DNA from: Prevotella sp. oral taxon 376
Lineage (GTDB): Bacteria > Bacteroidota > Bacteroidia > Bacteroidales > Bacteroidaceae
Length of the DNA: 64,000 bases
NCBI RefSeq assembly: GCF_003043945.1
Contig: NZ_PYXG01000002.1
Location: forward strand, 434,001 to 498,000
Direction: 5' to 3'
Position 1 is the first letter of the stretch. Every line of letters begins with the position of its first letter. The position numbers and the translations under genes are program-made. The notes under the pieces were generated by a model. It was not told the DNA's origin. It was given only the letters and a program-made list of their open reading frames with translations, and did no database searches. Of the stretch, positions 8,583 through 16,429 are shown in pieces.

Positions 8583-9695
8583 ATGACAGATATATCGAAA
8601 CTGGGCGAGTTTGGCCTTATTCACCGACTCACCAAAGACATCAAATCACAAAACGCCTCGACACACTATGGCGTAGGCGACGATTGCGCGGTACTTCACT
8701 ATCCCGATAGTGAAGTACTTATTACAAGCGACATGCTCATGGAAGGCGTACATTTCGACCTTACCTATATTACCATGGAGCAGTTGGGATACAAGGCAGC
8801 AATGGTGAACATCAGCGATATCTTCGCCATGAACGGCGACCCCAGGCAGCTGATCGTAAGCATCGCCGTCGACAAGCGCTTCAGCGTGGAGAACATCGAC
8901 GAGTTCTATAAAGGACTCCGTGAGGCTTGTGAGAAATGGGGCGTAGACATCGTCGGCGGCGACACGACCTCTACCCGGACAGGCCTGGCCATCAGCATCA
9001 CCTGCATCGGCGAGGCTGCAAAGGAGAACATCGTCTATCGCAACGGAGCCAAAGAGACCGACATCATCTGTGTAAGCGGAGACCTCGGCGCCGCATACAT
9101 GGGCCTGCAACTGCTTGAGCGCGAGAAGAACGTCTACTACGAACAATACGACGCCCTCACCAAAAAAGTTAAAGAAGCAAAGAAATCAGGCAATCAGGAA
9201 AACCTGGCAGCCCTGAACAACGACCTCAAGGCACTCAACGACTTTCGACCCGACTTTGCCGGACGCGAGTATCTGCTCGACAGGCAAATCAAGCCCGAGG
9301 CCCGAGGGGATGTTATCCGGCAACTGAGAGACGCCAACATCCGCCCCACTGCCATGATGGACATCTCCGACGGGCTAAGCAGCGAACTCCTGCACATCTG
9401 TCATCAAAGTCATTGCGGCTGCCGCATCTACGAGAAAAACATCCCGATAGATTACCAGACGGCCGTAATGGCGGAAGAGATGAACCTGAATGTAACGACC
9501 TGCGCCCTAAACGGAGGAGAAGATTACGAGCTCCTCTTCACCGTTCCCATCGGCGACCACGACAAGATCGAGGCCATGGAGGGCGTCAAGCAAATCGGCT
9601 ACATCACCAAGGAAAGCCTCGGAGCCATGCTCATTACCCGTGATAACAACGAGTTTGAGATTACCGCCCAAGGATGGAATCCATTGAGAGAATAG
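8583..9695 (+). CDS. thiL: Thiamine-monophosphate kinase ThiL
   Basis: 370-residue kinase that makes thiamine diphosphate from thiamine monophosphate. Metal/ATP motifs: GVGDDCAV, TSDMLMEGVHF, AAMVNISDIFAMNG, GGDTTS, MMDISDGLSSEL and LNGGEDYELLF. It is longer than the E. coli enzyme (about 325 residues) because of a charged helical insertion near 185-225 (KKVKEAKKSGNQ...). It is the last gene of the sppA-lpxK-punA-thiL run. Its product is the cofactor of the 2-oxoacid:ferredoxin oxidoreductase encoded at 12.7-15.3 kb. Confidence 0.93.
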   Translation: MTDISKLGEFGLIHRLTKDIKSQNASTHYGVGDDCAVLHYPDSEVLITSDMLMEGVHFDLTYITMEQLGYKAAMVNISDIFAMNGDPRQLIVSIAVDKRFSVENIDEFYKGLREACEKWGVDIVGGDTTSTRTGLAISITCIGEAAKENIVYRNGAKETDIICVSGDLGAAYMGLQLLEREKNVYYEQYDALTKKVKEAKKSGNQENLAALNNDLKALNDFRPDFAGREYLLDRQIKPEARGDVIRQLRDANIRPTAMMDISDGLSSELLHICHQSHCGCRIYEKNIPIDYQTAVMAEEMNLNVTTCALNGGEDYELLFTVPIGDHDKIEAMEGVKQIGYITKESLGAMLITRDNNEFEITAQGWNPLRE

Positions 9696-9815
9696 GAAGG
9701 TAAAGGGAATATGTCCCCTGCGATTCTTAGCCACATCTTCCCGGAAGATTTGTTAACGAACTTTAAACTATAGTGTTTTTTGGGCATTTCGTTCTTGATT
9801 CCCGGAAGAAAGTGT

Positions 9816-9823
9816 TACCTTTG
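9816..9823 (+). promoter_or_regulatory. -7 element of the tRNA-Phe gene
   Basis: TACCTTTG matches TAnnTTTG and lies 22 bp before the first base of the tRNA. No clear -33 TTTG is visible. It supports separate transcription of the tRNA rather than read-through from thiL. Confidence 0.5.
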
Positions 9824-9844
9824 CATCCGCAACTAAAGAAGCAT

Positions 9845-9917
9845 GGTGCCTTAGCTCAGGTGGTAGAGCAATGGACTGAAAATCCATGTGTCCTTGGTTC
9901 AACTCCAAGAGGCACCA
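9845..9917 (+). tRNA. tRNA-Phe (GAA)
   Basis: A 73-nt cloverleaf. The acceptor arm GGTGCCT pairs fully with AGGCACC. The D-arm is GCTC...GAGC, the anticodon stem ATGGA/TCCAT encloses loop CTGAAAA with anticodon GAA, and the T-arm is CTTGG/CCAAG with loop TTCAACT. The discriminator is A. CCA is not encoded. A hairpin terminator follows. Confidence 0.96.
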
Positions 9918-9932
9918 CTCCTCCTTTCATTT

Positions 9933-9962
9933 GTCCGGTTCTCTGATGAGGCCGGACTTTTT
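9933..9962 (+). terminator. Intrinsic terminator after tRNA-Phe
   Basis: GTCCGG and CCGGAC form a stem around a loop of about 13 nt and are followed directly by TTTTT. It ends transcription of the single-tRNA unit. Confidence 0.75.
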
Positions 9963-10027
9963 CATAGGGTATGTTTTAAACAAGCCACAGTTTTTGCCAT
10001 CTTCTTGCTTTTTATTCTAAAAAGTTG

Positions 10028-10035
10028 TATATTTG
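10028..10035 (+). promoter_or_regulatory. -7 element of the tatAC operon
   Basis: TATATTTG lies 43 bp upstream of the tatA ATG. TTG at 10005-10007 could be a degenerate -33 element. Confidence 0.5.
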
Positions 10036-10077
10036 TACCGATATAACGATTAAGAACCATCAATAACAACATTGGCT

Positions 10078-10278
10078 ATGAATATCGGAGCTCCTGAAAT
10101 CCTGCTTCTCGCACTGGTAATACTACTCTTCTTCGGAGGAAAGAAAATCCCGGAACTGATGAAAGGACTGGGAAAGGGCGTGAAAAGCTTCAAGGACGGC
10201 ATGAGCGGCCTGGAGAACGACCTCAATCCCGACAAGAAGGAAGAGCAGGTCAAACAGGAAGAGGAGAAGAAAGAGTAA
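10078..10278 (+). CDS. tatA: Sec-independent translocase pore subunit TatA
   Basis: 66-residue TatA/E protein: a short N-terminal membrane helix (PEILLLALVILLFF), the FGG hinge (FFGGKKIPEL), an amphipathic helix (MKGLGKGVKSFKDGM) and a charged Glu/Lys tail. It multimerises to pass folded proteins through the inner membrane with TatC. ATG at 10078 was chosen; two codons upstream there is only a TTG. tatC begins 19 bp after the stop. No tatB was seen, so the system may be of the minimal TatAC type. Confidence 0.94.
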   Translation: MNIGAPEILLLALVILLFFGGKKIPELMKGLGKGVKSFKDGMSGLENDLNPDKKEEQVKQEEEKKE

Positions 10279-10297
10279 ATCTCCCCGGCAAGACAAT

Positions 10298-11071
10298 ATG
10301 GGCGATCAACAGGACCTGAGTTTCTGGGAGCATCTGGATGTATTGCGAAGCTGCATTATCAAGATGCTCATAGTAACCGTTGCATGCGGTGTTATCGCTT
10401 TCTGCCTGAAAGAAACGCTTTTCGAAATTGTTCTTGCTCCCAAGGATGCCGACTTCATCACATACAGGGTCTTGCGGCTTAAACCCTTTGAAATCCAGCT
10501 CGTCAACATCGGACTTACGGAGCAATTCATGGTGCATATGAAGACTGCGCTGCTCTTCGGCATCCTCTGCGCCTCCCCCTATATCATCTATCTGCTCTAC
10601 AAATTCATATCCCCTGCCCTCTATGAGAGGGAAAAACACTATGGCGTCCGCATTGTCGGAGGAGGATATGTCATGTTCATGATCGGAATACTGGCTGACT
10701 ATTTCCTCATCTTCCCGCTCACGCTGAGGTTTCTGGGAACCTATCAGGTCAGCAGTGATGTCCACACCATGCTCTCCTTGCAGTCATACATGAATACGCT
10801 GTTCATGATGAGCCTTGTTTTCGGAATTGTCTTCGAGATACCCGTCATATCATGGTTGCTGGCTCTTTTCGGCGTTCTGAAGGCAGATGGGATGCGTTGC
10901 TACCGCAAGCATGCCATTGTGGCCATACTGTTCGTAGCCGCTATCATTACTCCCACCTCTGATGCTTTCACGCTCATCATAGTGTCGCTTCCCATATGGC
11001 TTTTATACGAAATGAGCATATGGATCGTGCAAGGCGTGAGCCCGAAAACAATACCAGACAAAACTAACTAA
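10298..11071 (+). CDS. tatC: Twin-arginine translocase subunit TatC
   Basis: 257-residue six-helix inner-membrane protein that recognises twin-arginine signal peptides. The conserved cytoplasmic N-terminus FWEHLDVLR carries the TatC HLxELR-type motif. Hydrophobic segments lie near 20-40, 75-100, 115-140, 160-185, 200-215 and 220-235. It is co-transcribed with tatA. It converges with trmO, with 8 bp between the two stops and no strong terminator. Confidence 0.95.
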   Translation: MGDQQDLSFWEHLDVLRSCIIKMLIVTVACGVIAFCLKETLFEIVLAPKDADFITYRVLRLKPFEIQLVNIGLTEQFMVHMKTALLFGILCASPYIIYLLYKFISPALYEREKHYGVRIVGGGYVMFMIGILADYFLIFPLTLRFLGTYQVSSDVHTMLSLQSYMNTLFMMSLVFGIVFEIPVISWLLALFGVLKADGMRCYRKHAIVAILFVAAIITPTSDAFTLIIVSLPIWLLYEMSIWIVQGVSPKTIPDKTN

Positions 11072-11079
11072 TGTCTTCT

Positions 11080-11772
11080 TCACGGCTTTTCCCGACCCAA
11101 CGCCGCAACCTCTATCACAACCAGCTTCCCCTCTCTTACCTGAAAACGAATATCCCGCTTGCCAAAAGGCATTCCGTAGACCCTTTCCGGGTCGTCCTGA
11201 TAATGCGGACGGGGATCCAGTTCCAGCGTTTTCCGCAAAGCCTCAAGCTCTTTGCGGGCAAACCCGGACGCGATTCTGTCAGGAATCTCAACCTGCAACC
11301 GCTGAATCCGGTGATCATCTACAAAGCCGCTCCGTGCATCTGGATGGCTGTCGGCATAGACAATGTAAGGCTTGATATCATAAATCGGAGTCCCGTCCAT
11401 CAAGTCTGCCCCCAACACCTTTATCACTGCTCCCCGCGGCGTATCATAGTCAATCCCACTAAGCCTCACACACGAGAGCCCCAAAGGATTGGGGCGAAAG
11501 GGAGAACGGGTGGCAAAAACACCCAACTTGACATTTCCGCCCAACAACGGAGGGCGCACCACAGGGCTCGCCGAGCCACGCCTATTGGCAGAAAACTCCC
11601 AGATCAGCCACAGATAATCAAACCTTTCAAGACCCCGCAAGGCATCCGCCTGGCGATAGTCAGGCTCAAACACGATTTCTCCCTCCAGCTCTTCAACCAG
11701 ACCGCTTTGCTTGGGAATGCCGAACTTGGAGGTAAAAGGAGAAACAAAACGCGCTATCGGATGAATTTCCAT
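11080..11772 (-). CDS. trmO: tRNA (N6-threonylcarbamoyladenosine37-N6)-methyltransferase TrmO
   Basis: 230-residue TsaA/YaeB-family enzyme that methylates t6A37 in tRNAs using S-adenosylmethionine. The diagnostic segment TRSPFRPNPLGLSCVRL is present, as are KFGIPKQSGLV and LGADLMDGTPIYDIKPY. The start at 11772 (MEIHPIARF) fits the family; upstream in-frame sequence overlaps the divergent promoter and is not expected to be translated. It is one of two genes acting on t6A in this window; tcdA is at 28.7 kb. Confidence 0.9.
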   Translation of the reverse strand: MEIHPIARFVSPFTSKFGIPKQSGLVEELEGEIVFEPDYRQADALRGLERFDYLWLIWEFSANRRGSASPVVRPPLLGGNVKLGVFATRSPFRPNPLGLSCVRLSGIDYDTPRGAVIKVLGADLMDGTPIYDIKPYIVYADSHPDARSGFVDDHRIQRLQVEIPDRIASGFARKELEALRKTLELDPRPHYQDDPERVYGMPFGKRDIRFQVREGKLVVIEVAALGREKP

Positions 11773-11820
11773 ATCGATATCTTTGAGGACAAAAATAACA
11801 AAAAAAATCCGATATTTTTG

Positions 11821-11828
11821 TATCTTTG
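11821..11828 (+). promoter_or_regulatory. -7 element of the Nim-like gene
   Basis: TATCTTTG lies 24 bp before the ATG at 11852. It fixes the start downstream of an in-frame codon at 11783. Confidence 0.6.
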
Positions 11829-11851
11829 CAGAAAATCTCTGTTTAGAATCT

Positions 11852-12355
11852 ATGATATACGATAATTCCGAAGTGCGCAGACAGGACAGGCTGTTGGACG
11901 AGAAACGGGCCATGGAACTGCTCAAGAACAATGAATACGGCTTTCTCTCCATGATTTCCGAAGTAAATGAACCGTATGGAATCCCCGTCAACTATGTCTG
12001 GGACGGACGGGAAAGCATCTATATACACTGCGCTCCGGAAGGAAAAAAGCTGCGCGCCTTAAGGAAAAGCCCCAAGGTGAGTTTCTGCCTCATCGGAAAT
12101 GTGCGCCTTATGCCCGGCATGTTTACCACGGAATATGAGAGTGTCATTTTCGAAGGAACGGCCCATCTGGACCTGCCGGACTACGAGAAGATGGATGCCC
12201 TGCACTTGATGATAGACAAACTTTCGGCTGATTTTAAAGAGTTAGGGGACAAATATGCCCACAAAAGTTTCCATAGAGTAGAGATTATCCGCATCAACTT
12301 GATGAAATTCAGCGGCAAACGCAAGCATGTACGCGCCACGAGACCCAATTATTAA
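11852..12355 (+). CDS. Pyridoxamine-phosphate-oxidase-like FMN flavoprotein (Nim-related)
   Basis: 167-residue split-barrel flavoprotein of the group that includes the 5-nitroimidazole nitroreductases NimA-J. Seen: RLLDEKRAMELLKNNEYGFLS, the central PYGIPVNYVWDG strand pair, IYIHCAPEGKKLRALRKSPKVSFC and a C-terminal H..V.IIRI...SGK segment, all typical of Nim-like proteins. Many family members are ordinary redox enzymes, so resistance cannot be inferred. The gene is divergent from trmO and converges with the oxidoreductase operon across an interval holding a 22-bp array. Confidence 0.8.
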   Translation: MIYDNSEVRRQDRLLDEKRAMELLKNNEYGFLSMISEVNEPYGIPVNYVWDGRESIYIHCAPEGKKLRALRKSPKVSFCLIGNVRLMPGMFTTEYESVIFEGTAHLDLPDYEKMDALHLMIDKLSADFKELGDKYAHKSFHRVEIIRINLMKFSGKRKHVRATRPNY

Positions 12356-12470
12356 GCCTCTGCCCTGCCGTACATAACACGGAGGACAACAACGGACAAT
12401 CTCCTGTCAGGCAGTCCGCCATACAGTCATAGGCAGACAGCGGGACGCCTGTTTACGGTTCCAACAGAAA

Positions 12471-12531
12471 TTACAAGCAGCGTGTAACGATGTTACACAC
12501 GGCGTGTAACATGCTTACACGCCGTGTGTAA
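12471..12531. repeat. 22-bp-pitch array, TTACA-N7-TGTAA type, three units
   Basis: Three 17-bp palindromic units start at 12471, 12493 and 12515: TTACAAGCAGCGTGTAA, TTACACACGGCGTGTAA and TTACACGCCGTGTGTAA. Spacers are CGATG and CATGC. All six half-sites are perfect. Unit 1 is identical to the middle unit of the 40556 array, and unit 2 to the first unit of the 57621 array. It lies in the 344-bp convergent gap 12356-12699. Apart from this array and the operon terminator, I see nothing else in that gap. Confidence 0.9.
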
Positions 12532-12637
12532 AAACGCCGCGGATGACTTCTGTAAACGCCGGAAGCGGCAAATGAAGTTTCAGGTTGCCCGCTCTCCTCC
12601 GGCAATTCCTTGTCCCGGCCAAAGCCAGAAGACAAAT

Positions 12638-12666
12638 AAAAAAGGCCGGGCGCATCCCTGCGCCCG
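12638..12666 (-). terminator. Intrinsic terminator of the ffh-to-oxidoreductase operon
   Basis: On the minus strand CGGGCGCA and TGCGCCCG form an 8-bp stem around a 4-nt loop, followed by GCC and a T6 run. It lies about 35 bp downstream of the last gene of the operon. Confidence 0.75.
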
Positions 12667-12699
12667 ACCCTCAAAATTAGAGAGTTATAAAAAAACAAG

Positions 12700-13245
12700 T
12701 TATTTTTGTTCTGTAATGATCTTCATTCCTGCCTCTACGGCTTGCATATTCAGAGGTATCATGCCATGATGACGCTCTGGCAAGCTCTTGAAAAGAGCCT
12801 TGTTAAGTCCGTCCGTGCTGATGACAGGACAAACCTTCAGCAGACCGCCCAAGACTATCATGTTGAAAACCTTCGCATTCTTCATCTCCGCAGCCTTGTC
12901 CATAGCGTCGATGCGGTAAACCGTAATATCCTTACGAGCAGGAGGATTGATGACGCCATAGCCGTCATAGATCAGGATGCCACCCGGCTTTACCTTCGGC
13001 TCAAACTTATCAAGCGAAGGCTGATTCAACACGATAGCCACATCATATTTGCTCAAGATAGGCGAACTGATACGCTTGTCGCTGACAATAACGGTAACAT
13101 TGGCCGTACCGCCTCTCTGCTCCGGGCCGTAGGCCGGCATCCATGTAACCTCCTTGTCTTCCATCAAACCCGAATAGGCAAGAATCTTTCCCATGGAGAG
13201 TACTCCCTGGCCACCGAAACCCGATATGATTATCTCTGTCTTCAT
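12700..13245 (-). CDS. 2-oxoacid:ferredoxin oxidoreductase, gamma subunit
   Basis: 181 residues of the pyruvate/ketoisovalerate ferredoxin oxidoreductase gamma family. It has ISGFGGQGVLSMGKILAYSG at the N-terminus and the PAYGPEQRGGTANV segment. It completes a four-subunit enzyme that oxidatively decarboxylates a 2-oxoacid to acyl-CoA and reduces ferredoxin. Its ATG overlaps the beta-subunit stop (ATGA), indicating translational coupling. It is the last gene of the operon, before the terminator at 12638-12666. Confidence 0.93.
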   Translation of the reverse strand: MKTEIIISGFGGQGVLSMGKILAYSGLMEDKEVTWMPAYGPEQRGGTANVTVIVSDKRISSPILSKYDVAIVLNQPSLDKFEPKVKPGGILIYDGYGVINPPARKDITVYRIDAMDKAAEMKNAKVFNMIVLGGLLKVCPVISTDGLNKALFKSLPERHHGMIPLNMQAVEAGMKIITEQK

Positions 13246-14015
13246 AAGCTCGTCGTGTCTTTTAAATCACTCTTAGGATACTGTTTGAACATATTCTCTT
13301 CCATCCACTGATTTGCCTTGACAGGAGAGAGTTTCCAACCGCTGTTACAAGTGCTTACAATCTCAACGAGAGAGGAACCTTTGCCCGCCATGGACGCCTC
13401 GAAAGCCTTGCGGATGGCTTTCTTTGCCTTGTTGATGGCTCCGACGGTCTCCACGCTCTGCCGGGTAACATAACAAGTACCGGTAAGATGCGAGGCCAGC
13501 TCCGTAATATTCAGCGGATATCCGTGAAGATCCGGAACACGACCGTAAGGACAGGTCGCTGTCTTCTGCCCCAGCAATGTGGTCGGTGCCATCTGGCCGC
13601 CGGTCATCCCATAGATGGCATTGTTGATGAATATGATTGCAATGTGCTCTCCGCGATTGAGGGCGTGGACGGTCTCAGCCGTGCCGATACATGCCAAATC
13701 ACCATCTCCCTGATAAGTAAAGACCAAACGATCTGGCCACAGACGCTTTACGGCAGTGGCCACCGCAGGCGCACGCCCATGGGCTGCTTCCTGCCAGTCA
13801 ATGTCAAGATAGCGATAAGCAAAGACAGCACATCCTACCGGACAGACACCGACGGTCTTCTCCTCCATGCCCATATCGGCAATCACTTCCGCGACCAGCT
13901 TGTGAACCACCCCATGTGAACAGCCCGGACAGTAATGCATGGGAGTATCATTCATCAAAGCCGGCTTCTCATATACTAAATTCTCCGGTGATATTATCTG
14001 AACATTGTCGTTCAT
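13242..14015 (-). CDS. 2-oxoacid:ferredoxin oxidoreductase, beta (TPP-binding) subunit
   Basis: 257 residues. The thiamine-diphosphate motif is GDGDLACIG...IIFINNAIYGMTGGQ (GDG-x-NN). The N-terminal HYCPGCSHG and CPVGCAVFAYRYLD segments carry the cysteines typical of this family. It binds TPP and forms the catalytic core with alpha. It overlaps both neighbours by ATGA junctions. Whether the enzyme prefers 2-oxoglutarate (Kor) or branched-chain 2-oxoacids (Vor) cannot be decided from motifs. Confidence 0.93.
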   Translation of the reverse strand: MNDNVQIISPENLVYEKPALMNDTPMHYCPGCSHGVVHKLVAEVIADMGMEEKTVGVCPVGCAVFAYRYLDIDWQEAAHGRAPAVATAVKRLWPDRLVFTYQGDGDLACIGTAETVHALNRGEHIAIIFINNAIYGMTGGQMAPTTLLGQKTATCPYGRVPDLHGYPLNITELASHLTGTCYVTRQSVETVGAINKAKKAIRKAFEASMAGKGSSLVEIVSTCNSGWKLSPVKANQWMEENMFKQYPKSDLKDTTSL

Positions 14016-15094
14016 ATCAATTCCTCCTTTAAAGCTTTAACGATTTCTTCCGGATCGGGAACAATGCCGCCTAACCGGCCAAAATGCTCAACTCTCACGG
14101 CACCATTGATGGCAAGCCGCACATCCTCTACCATCTGGCCGGCATTGATTTCGGCAACGAGCACCCCTTTCTTGCCCTTGGCGGCCGCGGCAATCTGTCT
14201 GCTTGGGAACGGCCACAAGGTAATGGGGCGGAAAAGACCGACTTTCATGCCCTCGCCGCGGGCTATCTCAAGAGCCTTCTCCGCTATGCGGGAGGCACTG
14301 CCAAAGCTCACGATCATGTAATCGGCATCCTCCATTTGCTGGGTGTCATACCTCACTTCATTCTCTTCAATCTCCTTATACTTCCTCTGGAGATGGAGAT
14401 TGCGCTGTTCCATTATCTCCGGCATCAACTCGAGGGAGGTGAGAATGCTGGGATTCCTATCCTTGCTGCGCCCGATCGAAGCCCATGGATAGAGCTGCCT
14501 GATCTCCTCTTCTGTCTTACGAGGCTTCATCGGGGGGAGGACAACTTTCTCCATCATCTGCCCGATAACGCCATCGCTCAATATCATGGCAGGATTCCTG
14601 TACTTGAAAGCCAGTTCAAAGGCCAGGTCCACGAAGTCTGCCATCTCCTGTACGGAGTTCGGCGCTAAGACTATCACATAATAGTCGCCATTCCCGCCGC
14701 CACGAGTAGCCTGGAAATAATCACTCTGCGAGGGCTGGATTGTTCCCAGACCGGGGCCGCCGCGCTGCACATTCACGACAACGCCAGGGATTTCCGCCCC
14801 GGCCATATAGGCTATCCCCTCCTGCATCAAAGCCACACCCGGACTTGAAGAGGAGGTCAGGCAACGCTTGCCGGCTCCCGCCCCGCCATAGATCATATTG
14901 ATAGAAGCCACCTCACTTTCCGCCTGAAGGACCACCATACCCGTGGTTTCCCAAGGCTTCAGCAGGGCCAGGGTCTCAAGGACCTCACTCTGCGGAGTTA
15001 TCGGATAGCCAAAATAGCCGTCGGCTCCGCAACGAATGGCAGCATGAGCTATAGCCTCATTGCCTTTCATCAACATTATTTCTTGTTCAGCCAT
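14012..15094 (-). CDS. 2-oxoacid:ferredoxin oxidoreductase, alpha subunit (KorA/VorB type)
   Basis: 360 residues. The N-terminal pyrimidine-binding domain has MKGNEAIAHAAIRCGADGYFGYPITPQSEV and the SSSSPGVALMQEGIAYMAGAE loop. RGGPGLGTIQPSQSDYFQ is typical of the VorB/KorA group. ATG at 15094 (MAEQEIMLMKGNEA) fits the family; the longer open frame overlaps the ferredoxin gene and was rejected. It lies 4 bp after that gene and is ATGA-coupled to beta. Confidence 0.93.
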   Translation of the reverse strand: MAEQEIMLMKGNEAIAHAAIRCGADGYFGYPITPQSEVLETLALLKPWETTGMVVLQAESEVASINMIYGGAGAGKRCLTSSSSPGVALMQEGIAYMAGAEIPGVVVNVQRGGPGLGTIQPSQSDYFQATRGGGNGDYYVIVLAPNSVQEMADFVDLAFELAFKYRNPAMILSDGVIGQMMEKVVLPPMKPRKTEEEIRQLYPWASIGRSKDRNPSILTSLELMPEIMEQRNLHLQRKYKEIEENEVRYDTQQMEDADYMIVSFGSASRIAEKALEIARGEGMKVGLFRPITLWPFPSRQIAAAAKGKKGVLVAEINAGQMVEDVRLAINGAVRVEHFGRLGGIVPDPEEIVKALKEELI

Positions 15095-15098
15095 AGGC

Positions 15099-15332
15099 TT
15101 AATCCTCCATTCTTTTTTTGTAGACGGTGATACATCCGTCAGGACATACGATACCACATGACGCGCACCCGATACAGTCTTCCGGTCGTATGGGCTCCAC
15201 ATAGGGATAACCGTGTACATTAACCTTCTTTTGCGTCAGGGCTATCACATTCTTCGGACAGGCAACGATGCATAGCTGGCACCCCTTGCACCTATCTGTA
15301 TTTACTACGATAGCACCCCTAATCTTACTCAT
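15099..15332 (-). CDS. Two-[4Fe-4S] ferredoxin subunit (delta) of the 2-oxoacid oxidoreductase
   Basis: 77 residues with two complete cluster motifs, CKGCQLCIVACP and CIGCASCGIVCP. It passes electrons from the TPP active site to soluble ferredoxin. Placing delta first, before alpha, beta and gamma, is the usual order in Bacteroidota. It lies 30 bp downstream of the small TPR gene and is probably co-transcribed with it. Confidence 0.93.
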   Translation of the reverse strand: MSKIRGAIVVNTDRCKGCQLCIVACPKNVIALTQKKVNVHGYPYVEPIRPEDCIGCASCGIVCPDGCITVYKKRMED

Positions 15333-15362
15333 AGTATAAAATTTATAATGTTTGTTCCTCGT

Positions 15363-15542
15363 TCAAGGATTGTATGCGTCCTTATTATAGTAATTCAAGA
15401 TATCGTCGAGCATTTTCTTCGCCTCCGCCGCCGGAGAGCCAGGATCTCGTTCTACGGCTTCCAGATAGCAGTCGATGGCATGCTTCCAATCCCCTTTCCG
15501 GCGGTATTCATTGCCTTTCCGATAAAACTCCTCTGCGGTCAT
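15363..15542 (-). CDS. Small TPR-repeat protein, 59 residues
   Basis: A short gene. The minus strand from ATG 15542 encodes 59 residues with one TPR unit ([20 protein letters not shown]) followed by [20 protein letters not shown] and a Tyr/Asn-rich end. Its ATG overlaps the folD stop (ATGA), strong evidence of translational coupling, and the ferredoxin gene follows after 30 bp. A one- or two-helix-pair TPR would act as a protein-binding adaptor; its partner is unknown. Confidence 0.8.
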   Translation of the reverse strand: MTAEEFYRKGNEYRRKGDWKHAIDCYLEAVERDPGSPAAEAKKMLDDILNYYNKDAYNP

Positions 15543-16417
15543 TTGTAATACTCTTTCTTAGCCGCGGCAAGCGTATTCTTCATCAGAGAGCAGATGGTCA
15601 TTGGCCCCACTCCCCCCGGAACGGGCGTGATATAAGAGCATTTGGGAGCTACCTCCCCGAAGTTCACATCTCCGTTGAGACGGAATCCGCTCTTACGGGT
15701 GGAGTCAGGAACGCGGGTCGTACCCACATCTATCACCACGGCGCCATCTTTTACCATGCTCCCGGTTACAAAGTCAGGGCTTCCTATCGCCGCTATGATA
15801 ATATCGGCGTTCAGACACTCTTCCTTCAGGTTCTCCGTATGAGAGTGGCATACCGTTACCGTTGCGTCGCCGTATTGCTTCTGCATCATGAGTTGCGCCA
15901 TGGGTTTGCCCACTATATTACTGCGGCCGAGCACCACGCACTTCTTCCCACTCGTCCTTATGCCGTAGTGCTGGAACAAAGTCAGGATGCCAAGTGGGGT
16001 CGCTGAGATAAAACAGGGCAGTCCGATGGCCATCCGCCCGACATTGACGGGATGAAAGCCGTCGACATCCTTGCGATAGTCTATTGCCATGATGATCTTC
16101 TGCTCGTCGATATGTCTGGGCAGGGGGAGCTGAATGATGAAGCCGTCTATATCCATATCCTTGTTCAACCGGTCTACACAAGTCAGCAATTCTGCCTCCG
16201 TTACATCTTCTTCATATCGGATCAAGGTCGACTTAAAGCCACACTGCTCGCAAGAGATCACCTTATTTCTGACATAGGTTTCGCTGCCGCCGTCATGCCC
16301 CACGAGCACCGCTGCCAGATGAGGTTGCTTTCCTCCGCGGGAAACGATCTGCTTCACCTCTTCCGCGATTTCTGCTTTCATTGCGGCCGCAGTGGCCTTG
16401 CCGTCTATCAGTGTCAT
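15539..16417 (-). CDS. folD: Bifunctional methylenetetrahydrofolate dehydrogenase/cyclohydrolase FolD
   Basis: 292-residue cytosolic enzyme that interconverts 5,10-methylene-, methenyl- and 10-formyl-THF. Seen: SETYVRNK with the catalytic Tyr/Lys pattern, [27 protein letters not shown], the NADP site [12 protein letters not shown] and the C-terminal [11 protein letters not shown]. It lies 12 bp downstream of ffh and is ATGA-coupled to the small TPR gene. Confidence 0.96.
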   Translation of the reverse strand: MTLIDGKATAAAMKAEIAEEVKQIVSRGGKQPHLAAVLVGHDGGSETYVRNKVISCEQCGFKSTLIRYEEDVTEAELLTCVDRLNKDMDIDGFIIQLPLPRHIDEQKIIMAIDYRKDVDGFHPVNVGRMAIGLPCFISATPLGILTLFQHYGIRTSGKKCVVLGRSNIVGKPMAQLMMQKQYGDATVTVCHSHTENLKEECLNADIIIAAIGSPDFVTGSMVKDGAVVIDVGTTRVPDSTRKSGFRLNGDVNFGEVAPKCSYITPVPGGVGPMTICSLMKNTLAAAKKEYYK

Positions 16418-16429
16418 GTCTTTTTAAGA

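Noticed and set aside
13342..13361. Two TTACA words within the oxidoreductase beta gene
   Set aside because: They are direct repeats about 10 bp apart, without TGTAA partners or 22-bp register.
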